A stretch of 64,000 bases of DNA from Geosiphon pyriformis (lineage: Eukaryota > Glomeromycota > Glomeromycetes > Archaeosporales > Geosiphonaceae). Below are positions 12,829-26,430 of this stretch, piece after piece. Position 1 is the stretch's first letter; each line of letters starts with the position of its first letter. The stretch is from assembly GCA_016748015.1 (NCBI GenBank), contig JAAOMT010000512.1, positions 294,238-358,237 of the forward strand, written 5' to 3'. The notes under the pieces are model-generated. The model was not told where the DNA came from, made no database searches, and was given only the letters and a program-made list of their open reading frames with translations. The translations under genes and the position numbers were made by a program.

Positions 12829-15800
12829 AAAATTGCTACATGCAATGTTAAAGGCATGAACAATCCTCCAAAGCAAGATAATATTGTGCATTGGCATAAG
12901 GACATGAACAATTCTATTTCGATTTTTATGGAAACTAAGCTGAAAAGGAAGATACATTCATGGATTGTTAAAAGATTTAAGAGCATCTATGTGTTTACTT
13001 CTGAGTTGGACACTAGTTACTTGAGATTAGGTATTATGGTGGTTATGAATAATTCTTTGGCAAGGCATGTGTATAAGATTTCTAAGGTTCCTGGTCAACT
13101 CCTCTCTATTAAGTTGTTTTTTAAAGATAAGCTTTCCATCTTAATTTTGGGGCTTTATGCTGAAGCATCTTTCTTGGTCTGTTTTTCTCAGGCTGATAAA
13201 ATCAATTCACTCATGGCTAGAGCTGTGAATGAATTTTCTTTTGTTATTCTTGGTGGTAATTTCAATGAAAATGGTTCTCATAGATGTGCCAGCTTTAAAA
13301 AATGTCTTGACCTGGAGTTAGTCAATTCTTTAGTTAGAAGTTTGGCAGTGCAGACACTTATTTGGTCAAATTCTTGCAGAGTTGTAAAAGTGATTGATTA
13401 TGTGCTTGTTTTTGCAAATTTAGTCAGTGTGTTAGTGCATTATGGTGTTCTGAAAGTTGATAAACATTTTGACACTGACCATTGGGCTGTTTCTGTGTCT
13501 GTGAGTTTGAGTAAGTTATTAAATACACAATTGAACTCTCTTCACAAAAAAACAAATATGGATCATTGGAAGTATAATATCAAAAGTATTGACAAAGTTA
13601 AGTGGTGTAAATTCAAAGTGTTAATAACAGCAAATGCCACTATGTTTTTTGATGAGTTTGTTTCCTCAGTAGTATCTTTTGATCTAGATTCTATGTAGGA
13701 AATTGTTTGTAAAGTGATGGTTTTTTCAGCTAATAAATCATTTAAGAAAAAATGGTTCAAAAGCTTTGATAGCATTTTTACCAAGAGCTCTTCTAGGTTT
13801 TACAAATTGGAAATTTTGGTTTTGAAAATAGTTAAAGTGTCCCGTGGACAAGACTCTGTAAGATTTGCATCTTTGATAAGCCATTGGGCTTCTTTGGACT
13901 CTGACAAAGCCTTAATGGTACAGGTTTTTTTGGACTCTGATGCAGATTTTAACCATGTTAGATCTGCTTTTTTTGGCATATAAAAGTCTTATCACACTTC
14001 TAATCTTGCTGAATCTTCAAGGACTTGAGAGTCAAGTATTAGATCTGTCATTAATAGGCTTATAAAAAGCTTTGCTTCTGATAAAAGTTACACTATTAAG
14101 AGTGTTTTAGAACATCCTTTCTGTAAGGTAGAATTGGACCATCTGGTTGTTGGTAATAAATTGATTTTGGAGCCTGATTTGGTCAAGGCTAAGGTGGATG
14201 TGATTATAGAAGAGTAGACTTGGAGACGCAAAGTGGTTTCTAATATCTCTAATAATTGGTCTCGTTAATACCAGCCTTTAGAATATGTCTTTAATGGTGT
14301 ATTCTCAGATGTAATATAACCAATTGGTTTTGATGAGTTGTTTGATATGGTTTTTGATCTGTCTGATGACAAAGCTGCTGGTCTTTCTAGTATCTTCAAT
14401 GAACTTTGGAAACACTGTGACAAATTCATTATGGATATGTTTTTGGAGCTTTTGAATACTTGTTTGATTAGTGAATCAATGCCCAGTTTCTGGAAAGAGG
14501 CTTGGGTCTTAATGATCCCTAAACCATATGAATGGGAGAGTATTCTTACAAACACCCATTTTATTGCTCTAATTGAAATGGCCCATAAAATTCTCTTCAA
14601 GATCCTGTCTGATAGGATTTCTCTAACATATAGCAGCTTTGATGTTCTTTGTAGTAACAACTTTTCTGTCCTAAAAGGTACTTCTATACAGTCACCCATT
14701 TTTGCAGTCAGCTCGGTAATAAAGAATGCTCTAGAGAAGAACCGTAAACTCTGGCTTGTTCTGCAGAACATGCAAAAGACATATAATTCTGTTGATTGGG
14801 AGCATCTTAGAAAGAGTTTAATTAGGATTAAAATATATAGCAATTTCATACATTTTTTTGGTAATATTCATTGCAATTGAATCAACAGAGTTATAACTGA
14901 CTTTGGCTTAATTAATAAATATCATGTTCATAATGGCTTAGATTAGAGAAAAATTTTCTCACCACTTTTCTGGCACATATTTTATAATTCCCTTCTTTGT
15001 GAAGTCAAAAGACAAGAAAATGTGTGTGGATACAGATTAAATTCTCATTTCATCTCGAAAAATGGTCATCTGGAACTTGTTGCTGAGTTGTCTTCCTTCT
15101 TTGCTGCTGGGGCTTTTGTCAATGATACAATTTGGATTGGTAGCAATCAGAGTGCTACTCAGCATATTCTCAATGTTGCCAGTAAATTTTTCTAGGTTAA
15201 TGACATTTCAATTAATACAGATAAGACTGTTGTCATCCCTATTAATTGTGGAGTTAGTAGTCCTTCTTTATTTATTAATGGCTCACCTATTGCTATTGCA
15301 AAAAGAAGGGAATTACATCATTATTTAGGCATCTTTCTTTCAACTGAGGATCTTTTAAAGTCTAGCTTGGCCAAAGCACAGTCAGATGTTTGGTTTTTTT
15401 CTAACTTTGTGCTAAGAAAAACCATCTCTGATAAACAATTTTTGTACTTGGTTTCGGCTGTTCTCCATCCTATCGTGAGTTATAGAACTTAGTTCAGTTT
15501 TATATCTTTCAATGTATGCAACAAATGAGATACTTTGATTTGAAAAGGTCTTAAACTAAAATCTGGTCTTCCTCTTGATTTTCCGAATGATTCAATCTAC
15601 CACCCCTCCTTTTATGGTTTAAAGTCTTTTGAACAGGTGTAATCTAAAGACAAATTGGCATCACTCGTGAATTTTGCGAACTCTGATGGGATTTTGGGTC
15701 ATATGTTCTCTTATAGGTCTCATGACTTGCAAGTTTTGTGTTGGCATCCTATTCACTCTCTGAGTTCCCCAGTTTGTATTCGCATCAGTCCTTTAAATAA

Positions 15801-17487
15801 TTTTTTAGCTGGTGTGATCCATGTTTTTGCAAAATATAATCTGTCTTTAAGTGGATTTTTGAGTGATTTTTTTTGTTATTGGGATGGGATCCCTATGTTA
15901 GTGGTTCTTGGAGAGGCTAAGTTCTGTGCATGTTTCCTCTCTCTATGTTAGTATGGTGTTGTCTTTGTGAATTAGCTTTGTAATTGTCATGGTGCTATTT
16001 TTAATTGGAAAACTTTTAAGCACTAGAAAAAATTGGATTCTCGTGGTCCAGTTCCTGATTGGTTTAGTTTTTTTGTTACCTTTCTCAATAATGTGACTTT
16101 TTTTTCTGTTAGCCCATGTACTTTTGAAGGTGTTGGTAGATCTTTGAATATTCTAGAGTCTCAGGAATTTAAGTTGGTATGTAGTCAGTTGTCTCATGTT
16201 AGTGTTGGTAATCTGTCCATCTATACAGATTGTTCTCTGAGGGATTTGGGCACCATACAAAGGAAGACTAGTGCTGTTGTCTTTTTTGATGACATTGGTT
16301 TAGGTTTGGGCATAAAGTCTCTGGTTTGTTGTCTTCTACTTTGGTGAAGCTACAAGCCATAGCTCTGGTATTAGAATGTGTTCTTCTTCTTAGCTCAGTA
16401 CGTTTACACTCTGATAGTTAGGCTGCTCTGGATGTGTGCAAGTCAAAAGTACATCTAATCTGTCTGGATTTTCACATTTTGTACTGGGTGGAGCATCAGC
16501 ATATTGTGGACATTATTCATTGCAAGAATTTGAAGGTGGAGTGGGTTAAGATAAAAGATCACTCAGATATTATGAGGAATGATTGTACAGATGCCTTTGC
16601 TGCTGTTGCTTCTGACTTTGTTTGGCACCTTCCTCCCCATTTGAAGAGACATTGCCTTCTGGCTGGTGGTAATTTCATTTCTGGTAATTTTAAGCATTTT
16701 GTTCAGAATGCTATTTAGATCAGTTTATTATGCACATTGGAAAGTTGGTTCTGACAGGTGATTTAATATTGGACATTGATTGGTTAAGCTTTTCTTTGGT
16801 GTGGCACCCTGATTTGCATATGGCTGCAGGCTTTATGAGTAAACCCTCTGCTGGCTTGTATACATATTTTATAAAGGTTTTATATCATTGACTGTCTGTT
16901 GCTGTTCAGAAACAACTTTATTCCAAATATTATCTTAGTGTATTATGTTTGTTTTGCAGTGATGTTGAGGTTTCTAATCATGTTTTTTCTTGTGAAATTG
17001 ATTTTCCTACCTATTGTCAATTGTTGAATGCCTATGCAGCTTCCTGGGAGCTGATTTTTGGTCTCTCTCATTCCTTTTCTTGTGTATCTTAGCTTTTGTT
17101 ATCTTGTGCTTTTAATATCTCTGTATTCACGACTCTTTTCAAAGGTTTTGTTCTTAACAATTGGTTCCAGGAGGCTGTATCTGTCTTTTATGATCCCAAA
17201 CTTGTAAGTTGGAGGATTGTGGACTTTGTGCATGTTTTTGGTCTTAGTTTCAAGAATAGTATCTGGTTGGTTCATGCTAAACATTGAGCCTTCATGGAAA
17301 AAATAGGTTAATTTTACCTGATAATTCAATTCCTGTTTCAATTTTTGGACTGTCATCAAAGTTGTCTGCTGGTATCATTAAACTGCTTGGAATTGTTGAT
17401 GCTTTTGGTGTTGGCTTTGGTTTTCATAAATCATGTTCATTCTTTTCTGGTATTGGTAATAATGTTTTAATTCACATAGTTGCTTAG
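12829..17487 (+). pseudogene. LINE-B ORF2 (endonuclease, RT, RNase H), defective
   Basis: The order of domains is clear: APE endonuclease beginning ATCNVKGMN (12837), METKL, LYAEA, GGNFNENG (about 13252; Asn 13258-13260 replaces the catalytic-loop Asp), IDYVLV and DTDHWAV; a linker; RT with LMIPKPYEWE (about 14510) and AFVNDTIW (about 15112; Asn replaces the first Asp of the FVDD box); thumb; RNase H (about 16210-16700) with YTDCSL and SDS; a C-terminal zinc motif CLFCSDVEVSNHVFSC (about 16940-16990); and a final conserved block ending in a TAG at 17487. Numerous in-frame stops and shifts interrupt it. Without the damage this would be one protein of more than 1,400 residues. Confidence 0.85.
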
Positions 17488-17747
17488 TGGTGTCTTGATC
17501 GGTCTGAGTGGCTGGTTACGTGTAGAAAAGCATGATTTGCACCTAGTTTAGATTATTTATATGATGTATTGTATTAGGTAGTGTTTGGATCTCACTTGTA
17601 AAATGTTAATAAAAAAAATAAAATAAAATAAATATTTTTATTTAAAAAACCAAACTTTTTTGGTAATTAATTGTTTTAATATTCTAAAATTAATTAATTG
17701 TTAATTTTTGTAAAAAAGTTAATTTTTACTATAAAATAATTATGTTG

Positions 17748-18480
17748 TTATAAATAAACTTAGTAAGTAGTATTATAATATTTGGTATTTGTAATCTAAA
17801 AATAAAAGCAATTTTTATATAATAATAAATAACAGAAAAATTTTTTAATAAATACCTTTTTTTTATAAATCAGTTTATTAATCTTTAAATATCTTATTAT
17901 TTAAAGTTTTATTTATTGAGTTTTTTTAGTTATAAAACACACAAAAATATTATTTTAGTAATTATTATTATAGTTATTTTATTTTATATTAATTAATTAT
18001 AATTGTTAGGATTTGGTAATATCTTTTTGTTTTTTTAATAACCTAACAAAATAAGATTAATATCTAAAATTAAAGAAAACTTTTTTTTTTACCAAACTAT
18101 CACAAAGTTTAATTCTAAAACAATATTATAAATAAACTTAATAAGATATAATTATAATATTTGACACTTGTAATTTGATAATAAGAACAAAACAGTTTTT
18201 AGATAACTGAATTTTAGTCATAAATTATTTTATTAATCTTTAAAAGTTTTTGTATTTGAAGTTTTATCTATTAAGTTTTTTGGTTATAAAACACAAAGAT
18301 ATTGTTTTTATAGTTGTGTTGTTATAATTGTGTTTTTTTTATATTAATTGATCTTAATTGTTAAGATTTAATTTGTTTTTTTGGTAAATTAAAAAATAAA
18401 ATTAATATTCAATATCCAAAAAAACATATTTCTTTTATCAGACTATTACAAAGTTTAATTTTAAGACAGTTAATTTTTAA
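17748..18480 (+). repeat. Two diverged tandem copies of a ~360-bp unit
   Basis: Unit 1 (17748-18125) and unit 2 (18126-18480) both begin TTATAAATAAACTTA and share an ordered series of blocks: TATTAATCTTT, AAGTTTTAT, GGTTATAAAACACA-like, TTAATTGTTA(G/A)GATTT, and ACTAT(C/T)ACAAAGTTTAATT near the end. I recognise no coding content. A related inverted stretch lies at 52500-53150. It may be an LTR or sub-terminal repeat of an element I cannot name. Confidence 0.65.
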
Positions 18481-19060
18481 TATTGCTGTTCTACAAAAAA
18501 AATTTAAAAAAAATTTAAAAAAAAATTGGTATTTTGTCAATTACTATAATTAAGATTAATTAATCTAAGTTATTAAAATTCCAAAAACATTTATGCTAAT
18601 TATATCTGGCTTAAAACAAAAATAAATAAAGCAGATAATTTGATTTTAATTATTTGTTTTAAACTTATAAAATTTAAAAATTGGATAATAATATATTTAT
18701 TTTGATTTAATAAAAAATATAAAAAGAGAAAAATACAAAAATTAGTTTTTAGAAATTAAAAATATAAGTTAATATAAATTTGATTTTTGTTTTTCTTTTT
18801 TTATCTGTTAAACTACTTGTTTTTATATATATATTTTAATTTTACAAGATTGTTTTCAATTGTTTATTATTATTATTAATTATTAATTATTATGTTAATT
18901 ATTGCTTTGTTTTTTATATTATAATTAGTTATTTTTTGTTATTATTAGTTATTTTGTGCTATTTCATATTATTGTGTATTATTTTATATTATTATGTATT
19001 ATTTTATGTTATTTTATATTATTTTGTGTTATTTTATATTATTTTGTGTTTTTATGTAAT
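18481..19060. repeat. AT-rich repeat with degenerate TATTATTTTATA array
   Basis: Downstream of the tandem units. It contains an array of TTATTTTATATTATT-like units (about 18940-19040) preceded by TATCTGTTAAACTACTTG. The reverse complement of this arrangement appears at 52250-52720, so it is part of a dispersed repeat and not a simple local microsatellite. Confidence 0.6.
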
Positions 19061-22000
19061 AATTATATTTTTTAACAATTTCTAATCAGTTTTTTTACTA
19101 AAATAATAATAATTTTTTTTAAAATTAAGCTTTTACAAAATTATATATATTTTTGAAAGTTGTTTTCATAGTATAATATTTTAATATTATTCTAAATATT
19201 ATTTTTTGTAGTTTTTCAAATAAGAAATTAGTTATTTGTTTAATATTATTAACTATAATTGTTTTTAATAAACTATTTAATAATATTACTAAACAGTATT
19301 TGAATGTTGAATATAATTGATATATTGCTTTATAATATAGTATTAGTTTGTTTTTTTTAACAAATTTTTTTACTTGTTAAAAAGTTTTTTTGTTAAATAT
19401 TTATTTGTTGTTGTTTATAAATAATATTTGTAAATCTAATTTTTGCCAAGTTTAAAAAACCAGTATATTAATAAAAGTTTTTTTTTTTATGTAATAGAAA
19501 TTTTTATTGTCTATTTTTTTGTGTTTGGTTTTATAATTAAACTGTTTAAAGCTTTTTTTGTTTTTTTTATTGTTTAAATATTGAAGTTTCTCTTATTTAA
19601 AACCAAGTAAAGTTAAAAATATTCAGTTTTAGTTGAACTTTTGTTTATTTTTTTCTTGTTTGTAGTTTTGTATTGTATTTTTTTTTATTGATAATTATTT
19701 TTATTAATGTTGTTAATTATTAAATTGCTTTAAATAATTGTTGTAAAAACTTCAGAATATTTTTTAAAATATTTATGGTAAAATATGTATGCTGTTTTTT
19801 AATTCTTCTGGTCATGTTTTATATTTTTGAAATATTATGATTTAGATGTTTACTAATAAGTTGTGTTTAATAATAATAATAATTTCAGATTTTGTGAAAT
19901 ATTTTTGAATTTGATCAATAAAATTTGTGTTTCTAATTGAGATATAATTAATAATAAGTTTAATATTATGTAATAAAATTTTAAACAATTTTTATGTATA
20001 GCTTTTTTTAGAAATTTGTTTTTTAATTATAGTTTATATGTTTTATTACCAAGAAGTTTATGTATATAAAATAGTTTGTTTTATTTTAAATCAAATTTTT
20101 TATTTTACTATTTTTCTACTTTGATATAATATAATAATATTTTGTTTTTAATCTTAAATTTAATTAATTGATTAAGTAGACAATTGTTATGTTTTTTTTT
20201 GTTGTTTTTAAAATTTATTAATATTATTAACTGTTATTTTATGATTATTTTTTAATGTTTTTATAATTTAATAAATTTTTTGGTATAAAACAACTTTAAA
20301 ATTTTTTTCAATAATTATTTCTGTTAAAAAAAAAAGTATTTTTAATTTAATAAGTAGTGTGGCTTTTTTTTTATATACTAATTTAAATAGTATAAATTAA
20401 ATAGTATTTTGTTTTAAAATTCAATATATAAATAATATTAATAATATAAATAAGTTTTATTCTTGTGTATTTTTATAACTTATTTTTGTTAAAGCTTTAT
20501 ATAATATTTAATTAAATTATTTTACTAAGTTATTTGTTTATAAGTAATATAAAATAAATAATAAATGTTTTATTTCAAATTATTAACATAGTTTTGTGAA
20601 AGTGCTGTTGACAAAATAAGTATCTTGATTAAACAATAGTTTTTTTAGACATCTATATTAACAGATCAAATTTTGGTATACAAATTTAATTACTGTTTTG
20701 GTGTTAATTATTTAAATAATTTAAGCTTCTGATTATTTAGAAAAGTAATTAACAGTTACAACAATATATTGGTTTTTTCTAAAAGTGATTAAAAAAAATC
20801 TAACTAAATTAATTTCAATTCTATTAAATAGATTTTTAATTGGAATAGATCAAAGTAATTTTGTTGTTCTGGCTTTTTTTTTTTGGCAAAAGGCACAATT
20901 GTAAACATATTTAAAGATATTTTTATATATTGTTGACCAATAATATAAATTATTTGTTTTTTTTAAGATAGTATTTTTGTTAAAGTGTTTAGTAATTGAA
21001 TTAGAATAGATATTAAACAAAATAATTTTTTTTGGTATTTTTTATGACTCTTTTGTATAGTAAATTTTGTATAAAAATTGTTAAAAATAGATATTTTATC
21101 TAATATATATATTTTTTAATTATGGTTTATTAAGCAATTATATTAATTTTTTATAATTAGTATATAGATTAAATAATTAATAAAGATGATATTTCTAGTT
21201 TTAAACAGTTTAATAAATAATAAAGCATTTTAAGTCTGTAGTACTATATTTTTTTTTTAGTTGTATTAGTATTGTAGCTAGTATAAACAATAAAATATTC
21301 TCGATTATAGAGCCCAATTTGTAACAAAACTGCTTTTAGAATATTTTTTAAAGCATTAATAACTATAATAAACTATTTATTAAAATCTAAATATATTAAA
21401 ATTAAAGTTTTGATAAATTAGTATTTGAAGTAATTAAATATCTTTTGTTAATCTGTTTTTTACATATATAAAACATGTTTTAAAAATAAATAATAAAAAA
21501 ATTTGATAATATCTGAAAAATTTTTGATAAAACAACAATAGTATTTAGCAAATTTTAAAAAAAAATTTAGTTTTTAGAAATTAATCAAAGCAAAAAAATC
21601 TTTAATTTTCTGAACTTTGTTGAAGTTTGGTTTTACTTATTTTTTTAATGTTTTAAGAATTTTAGTTTAATTTTTCAAAAAATATTTGTTAAAATTAAGT
21701 TTTAATTTAATATTTTAGAAATAATTAAAAACTTTTTGAAGATAAAGTAAATAAATATTAAAGATCTCTAAAAATATGTTGGTATTATTTAAGTAAACAA
21801 TAATTAATTTCCACAAGATTTTTTTATAAATTATGTTTATTAAATATTAAAAGATAACTAAAACATTACAAAGTCTAAAAGACATCATATTAAACTTAAA
21901 GTTTTTATTTTGTATAATAAAAGCAGTTTTTTTTTATTGTTGAAATTTATTTTAACTTGTTAATATTTATTGATTAAATTCAATAATAAAAACCATTTTT

Positions 22001-22756
22001 TATTTTCTAAGTTGTTTAAAATTTTCTGAATAAAAAAAATTAGGTAATTATTTTTTTAGGTAATATTATTAAGTTTTCAATGATTAATACAGAAGTAAAT
22101 TTTTTTATTCTTTTTTATAACTAAAATAATAAGTAAAAATTATAAATTTAATAATTTTTTGATCAAGCTATTATTTAAAATTTTCTGTTTTTTTTTTTAT
22201 TAGATTGTTTTTTTTAAGAGTTATTTAATAGACTTATTATTTAATAAATCTGGTATTTTTAGTGTTAATTTTGTGTTTTATAATATTTATTTGTCTGAAT
22301 TTATTTTTACTGGCAAAAATATTTACATATTAGTTAAACAAAATTTTAAGTTGTATTTATTGTAGTATGTTTAAGTTTTTAAAATTAAATTTGTTAATTT
22401 TCTCTAAAATAAACAAATAGTTTTTTTTGGTAAGTTTTATACTTGTAAAATAATATTACAAAATAGAAATAGTTATATGAAATCAAAGATAGATTAAAAA
22501 TTTTCTGGTTTTTGAATTTCTGTAGTTATAAAGCCAATAAGAGTTTTTTTTTAAATTTTAATAATATTGTCTGTTAAATTATATATAAAAATCTTAAAAT
22601 AGTTGTGAATTTTTATAAGTATATAAAAATTTGCAATATTTGTCAGATAATAAATTTTTGGCACAACTTTAAATAATAGAACTTGGTTTTAAATTTTTTA
22701 TTTAATTTTTATAATATATTAATAATAAAATAGGATTAAAATTATAATATTGGTGT
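19061..22756 (-). mobile_element. Heavily eroded gypsy element internal region (pol)
   Basis: No frame survives, but nucleotide alignment by eye to the gypsy pol at 60804-64000 is recognisable in the same orientation. 20590-20960 corresponds to the integrase zinc-finger/catalytic region (compare 61560-61900), and 21760-21900 corresponds to the RT segment with the catalytic box (compare 62990-63150). Differences are mainly G-to-A and C-to-T. The outer limits are uncertain, especially on the left. Confidence 0.6.
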
Positions 22757-23726
22757 TGTTACCAAAGGTTTTTGGTCTCTTTTCTTAAATGTTGTTAGTT
22801 TCTATTTGCTATAATTCATGTTTTCTAAAAGCTAGTAAATCTCTGATAACTGAATTTATCTTCAAATTATCTTCTATAATTTGAACTGCTGAGCTTATAA
22901 ATAAAATAACCAATTCCATACCAGTTACTTTGTATAGCTACATTGTAGTAAATATTAACTCTTTTTCAGGAATTGCTTATCTAAAAGCTTACTAAAAATG
23001 TGTAGTTACTTTGCTATAAAAGTCAACTCTTTTACAAGTATTTTATTTGTAGACTATCCTAATAATTATAATAAGAAAAATAGAAAAAAACAAAAAAAAT
23101 GTAAAAAAAATAGAATTTTTGTCAAAAAAAACGTTTTCTATTTAGGTCTGAAGTCACTAACAAATTATTGAAATTAATAGCTAATCAATTTTAAAATGTT
23201 AGTTGAGTTTTAAAAAATTATCAAGTATAATAATCAAAGATTAGGTTTTTAAATATTTATTTTTATTAATTTATAAAAATATGTAAGAAATAATTGCTTC
23301 TAACTAAAATATTTAATGGAAAATAAATCTAAAGTAAGATATATTTTCTTGAAAAAAAATGCTCTTTTTTTATACAATTTTGTTGTAATACAAGTCTTTG
23401 AACTTGTACTTTTCTTTTTGCTATTGTTTTAATAAACTAAAGATACATTTTAATAAACTACAAATTATTTTTACAAATTATTGATTATTTTGGTGAACTA
23501 CCAATTATTTCAGCAAATTTTTGAATGTTAAGTGGTTTAAGAAATTGTGTAATTTGATTATCTTAATTTCTATAATACAAATTAGATTATTGATTAAATA
23601 ATAATATTTAATAATTTAATTAAATAATAAGTGATAATTAAAACAATTAATAATATATGCTAATTAATAATAAGAATTATAAGAGTAATTTTATGTTAGT
23701 TAATAGTTAAAATTCTACTGGTAACA
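22757..23726 (-). mobile_element. Gypsy LTR adjoining eroded pol and LINE-C
   Basis: A 970-bp LTR starting TGTTACCAAAGG and ending CTACTGGTAACA on the plus strand, so it keeps both canonical ends. It is in the same orientation as the LTR at 59020. Its place to the right of minus-strand pol fits the 5' LTR of that element. It interrupts LINE-C at 23727. No matching 4-bp target duplication is obvious across it, consistent with the other end of the element lying elsewhere. Confidence 0.8.
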
Positions 23727-23739
23727 ACAGACTCCCATT

Positions 23740-24600
23740 ACTCTTTGCTTTTACAAAACCATCTATTGTCATTAATAACTTAGCAAAAAAACATTTTTTA
23801 AAATACATTTACTTTGTTTTATCTATTTCTTTAATCTTAAACTTCTACTGATCTTTATTAGCCTGTTTGTAAACACTATTCAAACAAATATTCAATAGGT
23901 CTTTCAATCTAATTAAGATTACAATCACCTTATAATTAGTATTAAAACATTCAGATACAGATCTAATCTCATGCCTAATAATTACTAAAAATAGATTTTT
24001 ACTTATGAAAACAGTGTTAATAACCTTTTTTACCTCTCTAAAGTTGTTTCAAGTAGACAGCTTGATAGAAAAATATTTTTTTAATGAATTAACCAAATTC
24101 ATATTTAAATATTTCTTAAAATTTGCACACTTTTTAGAACCATTTTTATTGAAGTCACCACTCAGAACAACAAAAGAATTAGAACTAATTGCCTTAGAAA
24201 TTACTAAATTAACATTAAAAGTCTAATCAAACTGTACTTTGGCTAATATACCAGCATACAAACCTAAAATTGTAATCAAAAATTTGTTCTTAAACAACAA
24301 CCAAATTAAAATAACTCTGCCAGAAACTTTTTCTACTTTTGACATATGCTAAGCCAAAGAACAATTCATGATAACAGCTACATCAGCACCAAGAAAATTT
24401 TTTTTCAGGTCTAATGTAAAAATAGAACACTATCAAATTTATTTTCAATCTATAGTTTAATGTTAGACTTTAATTTAGTTTCAGTAAAAACAAAAATTAT
24501 GTTGTCAGATTCCAAATGCCAACAAACAATATTCTTTTGTTTTGCCAAATTGTTTATATCTCTAATATTACATATAGCAATTTTTCATATAAAATTGGTT
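23740..24600 (-). pseudogene. LINE-C ORF2 endonuclease fragment
   Basis: Matches the endonuclease regions of LINE-A and LINE-F. The segment encoding SFVVLSGDFNKNGS reads across about 24142-24183, with the Asp of GDFN (24154-24156) intact, unlike the four other copies. The region is otherwise split by stops and frameshifts. It truncates at the LTR before any RT sequence. Confidence 0.7.
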
Positions 24601-24601
24601 A

Positions 24602-26430
24602 TTAAAAAGACATATTTGTTAGAGAATCTAAGCTGATACATATTTGATCCAATCTTAACAGGACCAAATTGATTGTATTCTCAAGCACAACCAATTTTAA
24701 TTTCAGACTACACACTTTTACTGTTAAAATCTTAGAACTGCTTTGATTTAAACCTAAAATGGCAGTCACAACCAACACAAAAGATAAAAAAAACAATCTG
24801 TAAGACATTTACAACCACATTTAAATTCAGACTGAAATTCAAAACCAAAGAGAAAGCTAGAGCAGAAAACTGAAAAACAAATACTAAGGGAAATATTTCC
24901 ATATTATTTATTCTGTACAGAACACCAAAAACTTGGTTGGTCAACAATTTTAATATGCATTTTAAAGAAGCCAAACAAGCTTTAATTAATAAAACATGTT
25001 GTAAAAAAGAGAAAATCTTCACAATATTTGAATCACCAAAAAAAAAGAACCAGAATTAGAGAAAATATTATCATGAACAGAAGCCAATAACATTATCTGA
25101 ACCCATGACTTGCCACCAAAAACAGCAGAACAAAAGATAGGAACACTTTTTTTTACATACAATTTTGTCAACTAAAGACAATTTTCATCCAAAACAATCT
25201 TTTTAAATGTCCTTAAAGACTTAAAAGTGGATATAATTAATGCATCACACTTTAAAACAGAATGTTCAAAATGCTCATACTTTCTACAATAAACCAAATT
25301 TATTTTAGTCCAAAAAAACTTTATTTCACCAAAAATTGGCTCCATGCAAAAAGCAGATTCAAGTATTTTCTTTAATTCAAAGCCAATTACAACACAGCAG
25401 ACCCTATTGTTAAATTTAAGTGAATTATTAATAATACAAGTTTTCTTACCAGCCCCTTTCAACAGAATATCAAGATTATGAACTGTTGTTCTCATTAGCA
25501 GAGTAAATAAAAGCATTCTAAAACAATTTTTAAACATCTAAACATTGCAATTTTTTATAGCTTTGGTTATATACACAAAATTTTTTTCAATTAAAAATGA
25601 TTATTTTGCCACCAATTAATCAGCTTAACCCAATTTGGCAAATTCTATTACAGTTTTTTGCTATATTTTAATTAGTTATAATTTGATTAACACAATTTAA
25701 CTATACTTAACAACTGTAATGATGATTATTTCTTTTGGCATATTCATAAAATTTTTTTGATAATTATAGTCTGATCTAATCTAATTTTTTGTTTTTTAAG
25801 ATTACTATTTACTATAATGCCTTTTTCTATGACTAATAACATGGCTTTTTCTATGCTTTTCTCTAAAGTGAAGGTAGATCTGATGATTCTTTTAAATTTT
25901 AAGAAAATAGTAGCCCTCCCAAAACTATTAATTATTAAAAATAATTTTTTGATTAACTGAGTTTTTGCAGTTATTAATTTGCTTTCCATAGCTAAAAAAT
26001 TAATATTCAATACATAGGATTTTTTAATTATTATTTTAACTTGATTTTTGACTATTTTTAGATCAATTTACTTTTTGTCAAGAAAAATAGATAGATAAGA
26101 AGGAAGAAAAATCTTATTTTTATTATCCATATTAAAAACCAAAAAGCTAATAAGAGAATCAACTACAGTATTAGTATTGAGTCTTTTTGTTTTAGGTGTA
26201 TTTATCTTAGAATTTGACTGAGTTTTACTCTTATTACTAATATTATTATTTGTATTCATACCAATAAATTGGCCAGCAACTCTCTCTAAATTTCCAAAAC
26301 TTAAATCAGCTTTATCATCAAAATACTTAATATTGTTAAATAATAACTTCTGCTTTTGAGCCAAGCTTCTATTAACAAAACTTGAAACTGCAACTTTGGT
26401 TGACTTTTTTCTAATACTAAAATTATTTAT
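24602..26430 (-). pseudogene. LINE-C ORF1 remnant
   Basis: Fragments at 26364-26068, 26010-25744, 25537-25172, 25022-24732 and 24808-24602 are collinear with ORF1 of LINE-A. They include INSFGRATIFLKFKRIIRS, a nucleic-acid-binding middle, a knuckle remnant with CRKYEHFEHSVLKC (second Cys to Tyr, Gly to Glu), and a C-terminal leucine-rich part. All the knuckle changes fit G-to-A. Confidence 0.7.

Larger units (their letters stand above)
10876..17632 (+). mobile_element. LINE-B: near full-length non-LTR retrotransposon, defective
   Basis: Plus-strand copy of the same LINE superfamily as A, D and F, running from a CT-rich leader (CTTTCTTTCATTC at about 10885) to an A-rich tail (TTAATAAAAAAAATAAAAT at about 17606). 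ORF1 and ORF2 are both present and collinear with the other copies but broken by many stops. The 3' UTR just before the tail shares a TAGGTAGTGTTTGGAT-like block with LINE-A and LINE-F (TAGATAGTG...TTAGGCT), a candidate RT recognition element. It is the best copy in the window for reading the whole ORF2 architecture. Confidence 0.87.

Noticed and set aside
18940-19040. Regular TATTATTTTATA units looked like a CRISPR-type or satellite array.
   Set aside because: Units have no constant-length spacers, the genome is eukaryotic, and the same arrangement recurs inverted at 52 kb as part of a dispersed repeat.
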